A stretch of DNA of 28,880 nt, from the NCBI GenBank assembly GCA_964392615.1, contig CAYMRB010000071.1, forward strand, positions 1 through 28,880, in the 5' to 3' direction. The notes beneath the pieces were generated by a model, which saw only the letters and a list, made by a program, of their open reading frames with translations, ran no database searches and was not told where the DNA came from. The position numbers and the translations under genes are program-made. Each line of letters begins with the position of its first letter. Positions within the stretch are counted from its first letter, which is position 1. The DNA is from CAYMRB01 sp964392615. Its GTDB lineage: Bacteria > Planctomycetota > UBA8108. This document shows positions 1-9,071 of this stretch, piece by piece.

Positions 1-144
1 CGTCTCGATCTCGAACGAAACGCCTCGCTTCTGCACTCGGAGCACTTCTTCAACGAACTGCTAGATGTCGTCGTCTACCGAGTGGTGGGGCGGCTGCGTC
101 AGGAGGACATGCCGCCGGTCGGACCGGAGGGGCCACCCTGCTGA
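1..144 (+). CDS. C-terminal end of an unidentified protein (5' truncated)
   Basis: The first plus-strand frame is open from the window edge to a TGA at 142-144 and encodes 47 residues. It includes a plausible amphipathic helix (LLHSEHFFNELLDVVVYRV) followed by a basic and then Pro/Gly-rich tail. The composition looks protein-like, but no family can be named from this fragment. Its last 46 bases overlap the 3' end of tatA on the opposite strand, a tail-to-tail arrangement. The other two plus frames are stopped early or lack protein-like composition. The overlap could also mean that the true gene ends elsewhere, so this is a tentative call. Confidence 0.4.
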   Translation, partial: RLDLERNASLLHSEHFFNELLDVVVYRVVGRLRQEDMPPVGPEGPPC

Positions 145-416
145 GTGCCGGAGGAGTCGGCGCTGTCGGCGCTGGCGGGCGTGTCGGCGGCAGCGGGCGT
201 GTCGCTCGAGTAGACCTGCGGGTTGGGGCGCGAGGAGGTGTCCTCGACCTCATCCTCGATGCCCTTGACGCCCTTCTTGAACTCGACGATGCCCTTGCCC
301 ATGTTGCGAGCGACCTCGGGCAGGCGCCGGCCGAAGATGAGCAGCGCGATGACCAGGATGATGATCAGTTCGGTAGGACCGGGCATTCCGAAAGCGAGGA
401 GAGAAGGCACGAACAT
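99..416 (-). CDS. tatA: Sec-independent protein translocase subunit TatA/TatE
   Basis: This 105-residue protein has the layout of TatA, the pore-forming subunit of the twin-arginine translocase that exports folded proteins across the inner membrane. A short N-terminus leads into one membrane helix (ELIIILVIALLIFG, about residues 16-29). The family hinge FGxxxLPE follows, then the amphipathic helix with VARNMGKGIVEFKKGVKG, and an acidic, Ser/Ala/Pro-rich flexible tail. Length and order fit the family. A second start at residue 11 (position 386) would give the more usual very short N-terminus, and neither start has a clear ribosome binding site. No tatC or tatB lies in the window, so this is a stand-alone tatA copy next to envelope genes. 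Confidence 0.9.
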   Translation of the reverse strand: MFVPSLLAFGMPGPTELIIILVIALLIFGRRLPEVARNMGKGIVEFKKGVKGIEDEVEDTSSRPNPQVYSSDTPAAADTPASADSADSSGTQQGGPSGPTGGMSS

Positions 417-483
417 TGGAGAAACCCCGTGCGGTCGCGGTGTCTCGGGAGGTCGGCGCGTTGACAGCGTTGGTCCGCTCCAA

Positions 484-500
484 GCCTCTTGCTGAGAGGC
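484..500. other. Small hairpin in the tatA upstream region
   Basis: GCCTCT-TGCTG-AGAGGC is a perfect 6-bp stem with a 5-nt loop. It lies about 70 bp upstream of tatA in the 216-bp gap between tatA and the lipoprotein gene. It could be a leader structure or operator; nothing else supports a function. Confidence 0.3.
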
Positions 501-551
501 ATTTACAGAGCGAGCGGTGCGGGACCTCCGGAAATCCGCCGGTCATCTCAT

Positions 552-587
552 GGGAACGCGAACAAGGGTCGCTTCTCTCACGTTCCC
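552..587 (-). terminator. Inverted repeat downstream of the lipoprotein gene
   Basis: GGGAACG at 552-558 pairs with CGTTCCC at 581-587, and a nested GCGA/TCGC pair sits inside. It lies 46 bp beyond the stop of the 633-1268 gene. There is no T-tract, so it is at best a weak or factor-dependent terminator separating that gene from tatA. Confidence 0.3.
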
Positions 588-632
588 CGGCCGGGCGGAA
601 CAAGGTATCGTCCGAGTCTGGCCATTCTATCG

Positions 633-1268
633 CTAGTCCTCGTAGTATCCATACAATTCCTCGCCCAGCCTGCGGCCCAGATTGGCCACCAGGGCGCGGC
701 GCACCTTGTCCCGACTGTCGAAGACGGTGGTCGTCGTGAAGTGGGTCTCGTCCCCCTTGCCCACCGTGGCGACGAGGTCCTTGTTCTCGTGGACGATCTT
801 GCCCGTCTCGGCGTCGATGACGCGGATCGACGCAGTGGCCTCGCAATCCCACATGCCGATCGTTCGCCGGCTCTCGAGCTGGAACTTCGTGAGGTCGCCG
901 ACGACGACGTACTTCACGCCCCCGATCGGCTTGACCAGCGTCTTCCACTGCGGCGAGGAGATCTTCGGCCCGTGCCAGTCGTAGACCTTGTCGAGGACCT
1001 CCTCGGCCGCCGGGCCCTCGGCGAAGTACGCGTCGGCGCTGCTCTCGCGCGCCCAGTACTTCAGGGCCTCGATCACCTCGAGGCCGTGGCGGGACTCGCC
1101 GTACCAGAAGTTGTTCTTCGAGTCGCTCAGCGGCACGATGAGCGTCTCGTAGCCGCTGGCGCCGTCCGGAGCGTTGAACTTCGCGTCGTGGAACGTGGCC
1201 CAGCAGCCGCTGGACACCGTGGACACCAGGGCGATCAAGGCGAGGCTGAGCAAGCTGCGGTGGAGCAT
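633..1268 (-). CDS. Small CsgG/LpoB-like outer-membrane lipoprotein (putative)
   Basis: The product has 211 residues from the ATG at 1266-1268. It begins with a classical lipoprotein signal (MLHRSLLSLALIALVSTVSSGC) whose lipobox ends VSSGC at Cys22, so the mature protein should be lipid-anchored. The mature part has an alternating beta/alpha pattern: YETLIVPLSDS, a helix GLEVIEALKYWAR, GVKYVVVGDLTKF, TASIRVIDAETGKIV. This resembles the fold shared by CsgG, LpoB and FlgT-type envelope lipoproteins, but it is a pattern match by eye and not an assignment. An in-frame ATG 51 bases upstream (1319) would put a Pro-rich stretch before the signal peptide and is less likely. It follows the LptC-like gene at a distance of 168 bp and could be co-transcribed with it. 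Confidence 0.75.
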   Translation of the reverse strand: MLHRSLLSLALIALVSTVSSGCWATFHDAKFNAPDGASGYETLIVPLSDSKNNFWYGESRHGLEVIEALKYWARESSADAYFAEGPAAEEVLDKVYDWHGPKISSPQWKTLVKPIGGVKYVVVGDLTKFQLESRRTIGMWDCEATASIRVIDAETGKIVHENKDLVATVGKGDETHFTTTTVFDSRDKVRRALVANLGRRLGEELYGYYED

Positions 1269-1383
1269 GGGGTCGGTTCCCGGGTGGGGGGGAGGAGGAG
1301 GGTGCCGCCCGGTCGGCAAGCGCCGGCCCGACGGCGGTCGCTCCCGAGTGTACGCCCCGCGCCGGGGTCAGGCAACCGGCGCA

Positions 1384-1410
1384 GTGCCCGTGCTCGTCCC
1401 GGGCGGGCAC
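1384..1410 (-). terminator. GC-rich inverted repeat after the LptC/OstA-like gene
   Basis: GTGCCCG at 1384-1390 pairs with CGGGCAC at 1404-1410. The repeat starts 27 bp beyond the stop of the giant minus-strand gene. No T-run follows, so terminator function is only suggested. Confidence 0.25.
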
Positions 1411-1436
1411 GGTGGTGCAGCGAGCGCCGGGCCGGC

Positions 1437-4400
1437 TCAGTCCCGCAGGAACTCCGGCACGCCCGGCCAGGGCTCATCGTCCGGAACGGTCGACAGGAAG
1501 CGCAGCTTGATCTCGTTCTCGGGCTTGCTGATCGTGATGACCGGCGCGCGCTGCTCCGGCAGGGTGGAGCGGCCCGGGCGCTGATCGGAGATCTCGGCCG
1601 GTGTCGCGGCCGATCCGATGAGGACGAGGCGTCGGCGCGCGGCCTGGTACTCGACGGCCTCCGCGCGCGCCTCGTACTCGCCCGTCCGATCACCGGCCCG
1701 AATCGTCACGTTCGACCGTCCACGCTGACCGTTCTCGAAGCTCGACGCGAACGCCCACGGAATCACGTGGAGCGACCGGGTGTCCGCCGCTGGATCGACG
1801 TGTAGCGTGAGCTGTTGCGCGATGAGCTGCCACGGCGTGACCCGCGAGCCGCCGCTGCGGTCCGGCACGTGGAAGTTGGCCATGACGTTGTCGCGGAAGT
1901 GCACGAGCAGCATTTGCTGCCGTCGGCCGCCCCGTGACGTGCCGTGCGGGTTCTCGTAGAGATACGCGACGATCTCCTCGGCGTGGATCGTGTCGACCCG
2001 ATCGCCCTTGGCGGCCGCGCCAGCCGCGGGGGCGCCGCGCGTCGCCGCAGGGAAGCCGTCCGGGAAATGCTGCAGCGTCTGCCGTCTTCCGTCTCTGGAG
2101 AAGACGCGGACCTTCTTGCGAGCGTCATCGTACTCGAGGTCGTCGCCCCGCAGCAGGATGCCCTTGTCGGTGTTGAAGAGCAGGACCTTGTCGCGCGCGC
2201 CGACGGATGCCAGGCGGGCCGTGCCCGGGACGAGCCGAATCTCGAGGCGGTGCGTCTCGAACTCCCACGTCATCGCGTCCGTGGTGGTCGCGGCTGCCGG
2301 CGTCCCCGGCCCGCGGAACGGCTTCTGTCGCAGCTTGCCGCGCACGTCGGTCTGTAGCGCCACGATGCCTCGCGCTTCGTCGAATGCGATCTCTCGCGCC
2401 ACGACGGGCCCGCGCAGCTGCTCGTGCTCGATGTCGATCTGCTGCTCGCCCTCGCCCGAGAACAGCAGCTGCCGCGTCGCCGCGTCCCAGGTCGCTGTCT
2501 CGCCGCGCATCGAGAAGCCCGTGCCGACGACCGTGAGCGGCGTCGTGTCGTTGCCGACGGCGCGCAGGTTCTGCACCGTTTCGAGCTGCGCCAACGGGCC
2601 CGACCGCGCCGGCCCGCCCGTGGCGGGGGCCTCGAGATCCTCGAAGAACTCGACGTCCGCCGTCGCCGCGTCGATGCGCAGATCCGGCCGCTGGCTGTAG
2701 GTCTTGCCCTTGTAGAGCTGCACGCGCACCTGGTCGCGCAGCTCGCAGAGCCACTCCTTCTGGTGAAAGCGAATCGTCCTCGCTCGCACCGTGCTCCCCT
2801 CGCGCTCCAGCCGCGCGAAGTGTTCGGGAAGGTCGCCGTCGGTGCCGAGCAGCTCGATGACCTTCTCGCCACCGCTGCCCTTCTTCTCGGCATTCTCGCG
2901 CACGCGCACGGTCGGCGCGAAGAAGCGCGCCTTGGGACCGGACAGCGTCGTCACGCCGACCGGCTGGCCCGGCGAGCCGGTGGCAACGGCATCGCGGAAC
3001 GCCGGCCCGTCGTCGCCTTCGGCGAAGCGCAGCTCGAGCGACGCGGCCTCGAGCTCGAGGGTCTCGGCGGCGGCCAGCTCGGATCCGGGACCGGCCTTCG
3101 TCGCCGGATCGTCGCTCTGCGTGCCCGACTCCTCGAAGTCCGCGAGCTCGATGCGAGCCCGCACGTCCCCGTCGAACCGCGCCTCCTCCGGGCCCTTGCC
3201 GATGAGGAAGCGAATTCGACGCGCGCGGATCCAGCTGGCGCCTCGCGAGAGCCGCGGCTGCGTTGCGGCTGTGCCCTCGAGCGTGGCGAAGCGCTCCGCA
3301 GCGTCGTAGTGGAGCGTCTTCCCGGTCGCGAGGAACGGCGCCTGGCTGCGCCCCGAACCGTCCGCTGCGCCGTCCGGCGTCCTTTTCGGCTCGGCGGCGG
3401 CGTCTCGGCTGCGGATGACGATCCCGTCGTCGCGGCGGCTGCGAGCCGTGAAATGGGACAGCGTCTTCGACTTGCCATCACCGGCCGATGCGAACACGGC
3501 GTCGACCTCGTCGGCTGCGAACTCGAGCTCTCCCAGTTCGCGCTTGGGGTCCGATTCGTCCCTCTTCCGCGTCGCGGGCGGCTTGAAGGTGCCGCGGGCC
3601 GCCTCGAGACGCACGCGGTCCTTGGCGGGCAGCAACACCGCGCGCTCGGCGACGACGTCCGCCTCGGGGCCACGCAGCGTGGGCTGCCCGGTCAGCACGG
3701 CCTCGCTCAGCCACGCCTCGGGCGCGTCGTTGGCCGCAGTGCCGGGCTTGCGTCGCCACTCGAGTCGGTCGCCGTCGAGGAGGTAGGTCTTCCCCGCGTC
3801 GACGATCGTGGCGCGAACCCGGTCGCCGGGCCACACCGCCAGAGCGCGCTGGGGAACCGGCTTCTTGCCGGTGTCGTCGATTTCGAGGACGAGCTTCTGG
3901 CAATCGAACCGATTGCCCTGCGGGCGCGGCGGGACGTAGTCCGCCCTGCTGCGAGCGGCTTTGTCCGCGAGCGTCGCCTGGTAGACCAGGACGTCGTCCT
4001 GGAACGTCACGGTGGTGGGGCGCTCCCCGGCGGGGGCGGAGGCATCTCCGTCGCCGGCGTCGGCCGCGGGCTTGTCCTTTGACTCGTCGGTCGCGAGCTC
4101 GCGGCGGAACAGAATCTCCAGCGGTCCGCTGCACGTGACGACGACCCGTTCGGCGCCGGCTGCGTTCGCGGTCGCCGGGGACGGCGTGCCGTCCGTGTCG
4201 CCTCGTGACGACAGCTCATCCGCTGTGCGCGCGTCGAGATAGGTGTAGACCGGCGGCAGGAACTCGATCGAGTCGATGCCGCTCTCGTCAACGCGCCCGC
4301 GCAGGCCCTTCGGGCTGTAGACCTCGAGAAACGGGCTGACTATTGATACCGGGCGGTCGGAATCGAAGAGAAAATGATTCTTCTCCGGCTTTTGAGGGTC

Positions 4401-4904
4401 ACTCCGAAACCGCAAGATTTCGAAAAAGAACTCGGTGTCCTCATTTGTCGTCCCCTTCCCGTCCTCCAGGACGACCTCCACCTCGCCGGAGCCATCGGTC
4501 AGCTTGCCGCGCTGCTTGTAGTTGGCCCGCTGGAACTCGAGCAGCAGCTCCTGAAGCTCCTTGCCGTCGTCGCCCGGCTGAAGCGCCTTGGCGCCGTAGA
4601 GGGGGATCTCGATGATTCCGTCGTCGAGCTGCAGCTTCTCGAGGTGGTCGAGCTGGGCGCCGTCCTGCAGTCCCCCTGGGGGTAACTCCGCGCTGATCGT
4701 GAAGTTACGGCGCCCCTGGTCGACGTTCCAGAAGTCGAAGTGGAGCGTGTTGTCGCCCTGCGCAGTGTTCGGCGTGTTGCGGACCGTCACGCGCGTCGTC
4801 TCGCCGTCGGGGCGCGAGAACCAGCGCTGGAGCTCGCCGGTCCCGACGAGGAACACGGTGAGCATGCTGAGGAACACCGCGCAAAAGAAGGCGATCATCT
4901 TCAT
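1437..4904 (-). CDS. Giant membrane-anchored LptC/LptA(OstA)-like LPS export protein
   Basis: The product has 1155 residues from the ATG at 4902-4904, which has GGAG eight bases upstream and overlaps the kdsC stop as ATGA. The N-terminus is one membrane helix (about residues 3-23, IAFFCAVFLSMLTVFLVG) with the rest outside the cytoplasm. Residues about 40-230 carry LptC-like features such as HFLFDSDRPVSIVSPFLEVY and SPKGLRG. Further on, stretches typical of the LptA/OstA beta fold recur, for example VVVTCSGPLEILF with VTFQDDVLVYQ and FDCQKLVLEI, later ATWDAATRQLLFSGEG, and ILLRGDDLEYDDARKKVRVF. LptC is normally about 190 residues and LptA about 180, so this is several times longer. The family link rests on motif resemblance and on the kdsC neighbour, since kdsC-lptC-lptA order is common in Gram-negative bacteria. 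The likely role is passing LPS across the periplasm. No lptB ATPase is present here. Confidence 0.7.
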   Translation of the reverse strand: MKMIAFFCAVFLSMLTVFLVGTGELQRWFSRPDGETTRVTVRNTPNTAQGDNTLHFDFWNVDQGRRNFTISAELPPGGLQDGAQLDHLEKLQLDDGIIEIPLYGAKALQPGDDGKELQELLLEFQRANYKQRGKLTDGSGEVEVVLEDGKGTTNEDTEFFFEILRFRSDPQKPEKNHFLFDSDRPVSIVSPFLEVYSPKGLRGRVDESGIDSIEFLPPVYTYLDARTADELSSRGDTDGTPSPATANAAGAERVVVTCSGPLEILFRRELATDESKDKPAADAGDGDASAPAGERPTTVTFQDDVLVYQATLADKAARSRADYVPPRPQGNRFDCQKLVLEIDDTGKKPVPQRALAVWPGDRVRATIVDAGKTYLLDGDRLEWRRKPGTAANDAPEAWLSEAVLTGQPTLRGPEADVVAERAVLLPAKDRVRLEAARGTFKPPATRKRDESDPKRELGELEFAADEVDAVFASAGDGKSKTLSHFTARSRRDDGIVIRSRDAAAEPKRTPDGAADGSGRSQAPFLATGKTLHYDAAERFATLEGTAATQPRLSRGASWIRARRIRFLIGKGPEEARFDGDVRARIELADFEESGTQSDDPATKAGPGSELAAAETLELEAASLELRFAEGDDGPAFRDAVATGSPGQPVGVTTLSGPKARFFAPTVRVRENAEKKGSGGEKVIELLGTDGDLPEHFARLEREGSTVRARTIRFHQKEWLCELRDQVRVQLYKGKTYSQRPDLRIDAATADVEFFEDLEAPATGGPARSGPLAQLETVQNLRAVGNDTTPLTVVGTGFSMRGETATWDAATRQLLFSGEGEQQIDIEHEQLRGPVVAREIAFDEARGIVALQTDVRGKLRQKPFRGPGTPAAATTTDAMTWEFETHRLEIRLVPGTARLASVGARDKVLLFNTDKGILLRGDDLEYDDARKKVRVFSRDGRRQTLQHFPDGFPAATRGAPAAGAAAKGDRVDTIHAEEIVAYLYENPHGTSRGGRRQQMLLVHFRDNVMANFHVPDRSGGSRVTPWQLIAQQLTLHVDPAADTRSLHVIPWAFASSFENGQRGRSNVTIRAGDRTGEYEARAEAVEYQAARRRLVLIGSAATPAEISDQRPGRSTLPEQRAPVITISKPENEIKLRFLSTVPDDEPWPGVPEFLRD

Positions 4905-5467
4905 CGATACGTCTCCAACAGCGAGTCCCAGACGCCGCGCGCCTTGAGGATGAGCTCGGCGATCTCTCGCACCGCGCCGCGGCCGCCGGGCGCGGTGGTC
5001 GTGTACTCGGCGACGGCCCGAACCTCCGGCCGCGCGTTGGCGACCGCGACCGGGAAGCCGACGATTCCCAGGCATCCCAGGTCGTTCACGTCGTCGCCGA
5101 TGAAGCAGGTCTCCCGCAGCGAGATCTTCCGGTCCTCGATCTCGCTACCTTTCCTACCACTGCGCGCGAGGATTGCTTCCAAGTGGGCCCGCTTTTTTTC
5201 GACGCCGCTCCAGCACAGGTGCACGCCGAGCCCGCGGGCCCGCGCGTCGACGACCGGTGACGCGCGTCCGGACAGAAAAGCGACCTCGACTCCGGCCCGA
5301 CGCAGCAGCGTGATTCCCATCCCGTCGAGCACGGAGAAGCGCTTGCGCTCCTCACCGCGCTCGTCGAGGGCGATCACGCCGTCCGTCAGGACGCCGTCGA
5401 CATCGCAGACGATGAGCTGGACCTCGGATGGCGGCACGGGGTGCGACCCGGCTGGATCGTGGGGCAT
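4901..5467 (-). CDS. kdsC: 3-deoxy-D-manno-octulosonate 8-phosphate phosphatase (KdsC)
   Basis: This HAD-family phosphatase hydrolyses KDO-8-phosphate to KDO, the inner-core sugar of lipopolysaccharide, in the cytoplasm. The 188-residue product has motif I DVDGVLTDG with Asp22 and Asp24, motif II SGR at 66-68, a conserved Lys in GVEKKRAHL near residue 91, and motif IV GDDVND at 124-129. It has no cap domain, as expected for KdsC tetramers. The ATG at 5465-5467 is chosen because it gives the usual family length. A longer reading from 5578 adds an Arg-rich stretch and would begin inside the candidate -10 box. The stop overlaps the start of the LptC/OstA-like gene (ATGA at 4904-4901), so translation is probably coupled. 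Confidence 0.92.
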   Translation of the reverse strand: MPHDPAGSHPVPPSEVQLIVCDVDGVLTDGVIALDERGEERKRFSVLDGMGITLLRRAGVEVAFLSGRASPVVDARARGLGVHLCWSGVEKKRAHLEAILARSGRKGSEIEDRKISLRETCFIGDDVNDLGCLGIVGFPVAVANARPEVRAVAEYTTTAPGGRGAVREIAELILKARGVWDSLLETYR

Positions 5468-5576
5468 GACGCGACGGCTCCGCAGACCCGCCCGCCCGAC
5501 ACTTCTCTTCTTCCGCAGAGGGCACCCTCCGCGGCTCTTCTGCACTTCCGCCGCACGGGTCGGGGAAGCGTAGGTC

Positions 5577-5604
5577 ATTGTTCACAGCGCGTGGAAGAAG
5601 TCAA
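5577..5604 (-). promoter_or_regulatory. Candidate sigma70-type promoter for kdsC and the LptC/OstA-like gene
   Basis: On the minus strand TTGACT (5604-5599) is followed after 16 bases by AACAAT (5582-5577). That is 5 of 6 and 4 of 6 matches to the -35 and -10 consensus. Transcription would start about 100 bases before the chosen kdsC ATG and after the acs terminator, so the pair would be transcribed independently of acs. Confidence 0.45.
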
Positions 5605-5652
5605 TCGGCGCGAAACCGTCGCCAACGTCGCGAGCGGGGACCCTGCCGCACG

Positions 5653-5685
5653 AAAAAAGGGCGGAGCGCCGAACGCTCCGCCCTT
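5653..5685 (-). terminator. Intrinsic terminator of acs
   Basis: A perfect 10-bp stem (GGGCGGAGCG at 5659-5668 with CGCTCCGCCC at 5674-5683) encloses a 5-nt loop. On the minus strand it is followed directly by six T (the A run at 5653-5658). It lies about 40 bp after the acs stop codon, which is textbook geometry. It is the only clear rho-independent terminator noticed in the window. Confidence 0.88.
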
Positions 5686-5722
5686 CTCGCCCGTGTCGGG
5701 CGCTAGCTCTCGTGATCCGCGA

Positions 5723-7657
<1,935 letters not shown>

Positions 7658-7966
7658 CGTCATTCCTCCATGGGTCTTTGCGACACCGACCGCGCGGGGA
7701 TTCGGCTTCGGGGTTCTACACTCGATCTCACCTGATCCGGCAGCGCTCCCACGACCACTCGAACTCGTCGACGTCCCTCCGGACGAGTCCGCGGGTCCCG
7801 TCGGCTGGACCGTCGAATCGCTCGTGAGCTACGCCAGCGGATTCGCCTCGGGAAGTTCTTCCTGCACGAATCCTGAGCGCTGGAATATAACGTTTCCCTT
7901 CGGTCGATGGGAGAGCTTCCCATAGACTTTTCTCGAATTTTTTCACGATTTCCTGCCCGCTCGCGC
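7658..7966. promoter_or_regulatory. Divergent intergenic region between acs and the TIM-barrel gene
   Basis: This 309-bp gap must hold promoters for both divergent genes. It contains the acs Shine-Dalgarno (7664-7669), an inverted repeat ACTCGTC/GACGAGT (7763-7769 and 7782-7788), and an AT-rich stretch with TATAAC at 7886-7891 pointing towards the plus-strand gene. No convincing -35 box matches TATAAC. No open frame here looks like a protein. Confidence 0.4.
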
Positions 7967-8917
7967 ATGTCCGTTCACGCTGTCTGCCTACGCCCGTCCG
8001 GCCCGAGACCCGACCGCCGCGCCGCTCAGCTTCTCGATGCGGGGTTCGAGAGGCTCGTGCTCGAGCCACCCCTCCGCGCGCCCGAGTGGGGGACTTTGCG
8101 CGAGTTTCTACCGCGCGACAGCGTCGCGGCCGTGCGGCTCTTCCTGCCCTATCCGCGCTCCGTGGCTCTTCGCCGCGGCGCCGCGGCGCCGTTTCGGCTC
8201 GGCTCGACCGACGCGGCCGAGCGTCGCGACATGCTCGCGCAGGGGTTCGCGACGCTCGAGGCGGCCGACGAAATCGCCGCGCCGCTCGTGCTCTTGCCCG
8301 TCGTGGAGCTCGGCGACTCCGCCCGGGCGGGACTGCCCTGTGGCTTCGTCGACCCGACGCGTGACGGCGGCCTCGACCCGAACGTCGCGAGCGCGCGCCG
8401 CGACGAGGCTCGCGCGCGGTTCGACGGGATGCTGCTCGTCGTCGAGAAGCTCGCCGATCGCGCGGAACGCTACGGATTGCGCCTCGCGATGACCGTGACG
8501 AATCGCGCGGCCGAGCTGCCGCGTTTCGACGAGGTGCGGACGTGCTTCGACGAGCTGCGGGGAGCGCCGCTCGATCTGTGGGTCGACACGGCGCGGTGGC
8601 CGGTCGAGCTGCTCGACGTGCCCGCTATCGGTGCCGCGGCAAGCGGGTCGGGCGGGGATGTCGCGGAGCTGCCGGTCGCGGGAGTCTCGGTGCGCGACGT
8701 CGGTGACGACGGCGAATCCGCACTGCCGGGGCGCGGTCGGCTCGACTGGGCGCTCCTGGCCCCGTCGCTCGCGCGCTGGCCCGTCGCCGCGCTGGACCTC
8801 GCGGCCGGCGCGGCGCCCGACGACCTCGCGGCCGGGCTGGAGTTTCTACGCGAGCACACCGGCGACCGCCGTGACGACGACGACACCTTCGGACTCGGCG
8901 GAAATCTCGGCGGTTGA
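7967..8917 (+). CDS. Xylose isomerase-like TIM-barrel protein
   Basis: The product has 316 residues starting at the ATG in GCGCATGTCC. The alternation of predicted strands and helices fits a TIM barrel of the AP-endonuclease-2/xylose-isomerase-like superfamily: AAQLLDAGFERLVLEP, AAVRLFLPYPRSVAL, MLAQGFATLEAADEI, APLVLLPVVELGD, RAERYGLRLAMTVTN, LDLWVDTARWPVEL and PVAGVSVRDV. Members usually bind a metal and act on sugars, or are uncharacterised. The typical metal-binding Glu/His set is not clearly recognisable: the expected histidine positions appear to be replaced (TARWPVE, VRDVGDD). This may therefore be a divergent or non-catalytic member. An earlier ATG at 7907 reads through AT-rich, promoter-like sequence and is rejected. 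Confidence 0.72.
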   Translation: MSVHAVCLRPSGPRPDRRAAQLLDAGFERLVLEPPLRAPEWGTLREFLPRDSVAAVRLFLPYPRSVALRRGAAAPFRLGSTDAAERRDMLAQGFATLEAADEIAAPLVLLPVVELGDSARAGLPCGFVDPTRDGGLDPNVASARRDEARARFDGMLLVVEKLADRAERYGLRLAMTVTNRAAELPRFDEVRTCFDELRGAPLDLWVDTARWPVELLDVPAIGAAASGSGGDVAELPVAGVSVRDVGDDGESALPGRGRLDWALLAPSLARWPVAALDLAAGAAPDDLAAGLEFLREHTGDRRDDDDTFGLGGNLGG

Positions 8918-8930
8918 TCGCCGCGGCCAT

Positions 8931-9019
8931 GCGGAGTTGAGCCGCTGCGAGCCTCGTACGGGGACGCGAAGGTCGGCTGCCACGAGCGGTCGGCTCCAAC
9001 TCCGCGCGCGTGGGTTGCC
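8931..9019 (+). repeat. Dispersed intergenic repeat, copy A
   Basis: GCGGAGTTGAGCCGC at 8931-8945 is found again, inverted, at 22840-22854. The downstream half AGCGGTCGGCTCCAACTCCGC (8985-9005) matches copies B and C closely, and TGGGTTGCC at 9011-9019 matches their TGGGCTGCC end. The first and second halves pair into a stem of about 14 bp with one bulged C, so a transcript would form a hairpin. It sits between two convergent genes, where it could help end transcription from both sides. It carries an insert of about 35 bp in the loop compared with copy B. Confidence 0.6.
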
Positions 9020-9071
9020 ACACCAGCGATGTCGAAGGGCCCCGGTGCAAATGATACGGTCAGCCCACGCG

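Noticed and set aside
7763..7788. Inverted repeat ACTCGTC/GACGAGT as an acs operator
   Set aside because: A 7-bp match is not rare at this base composition and nothing ties it to a promoter; it is recorded only within the intergenic entry.
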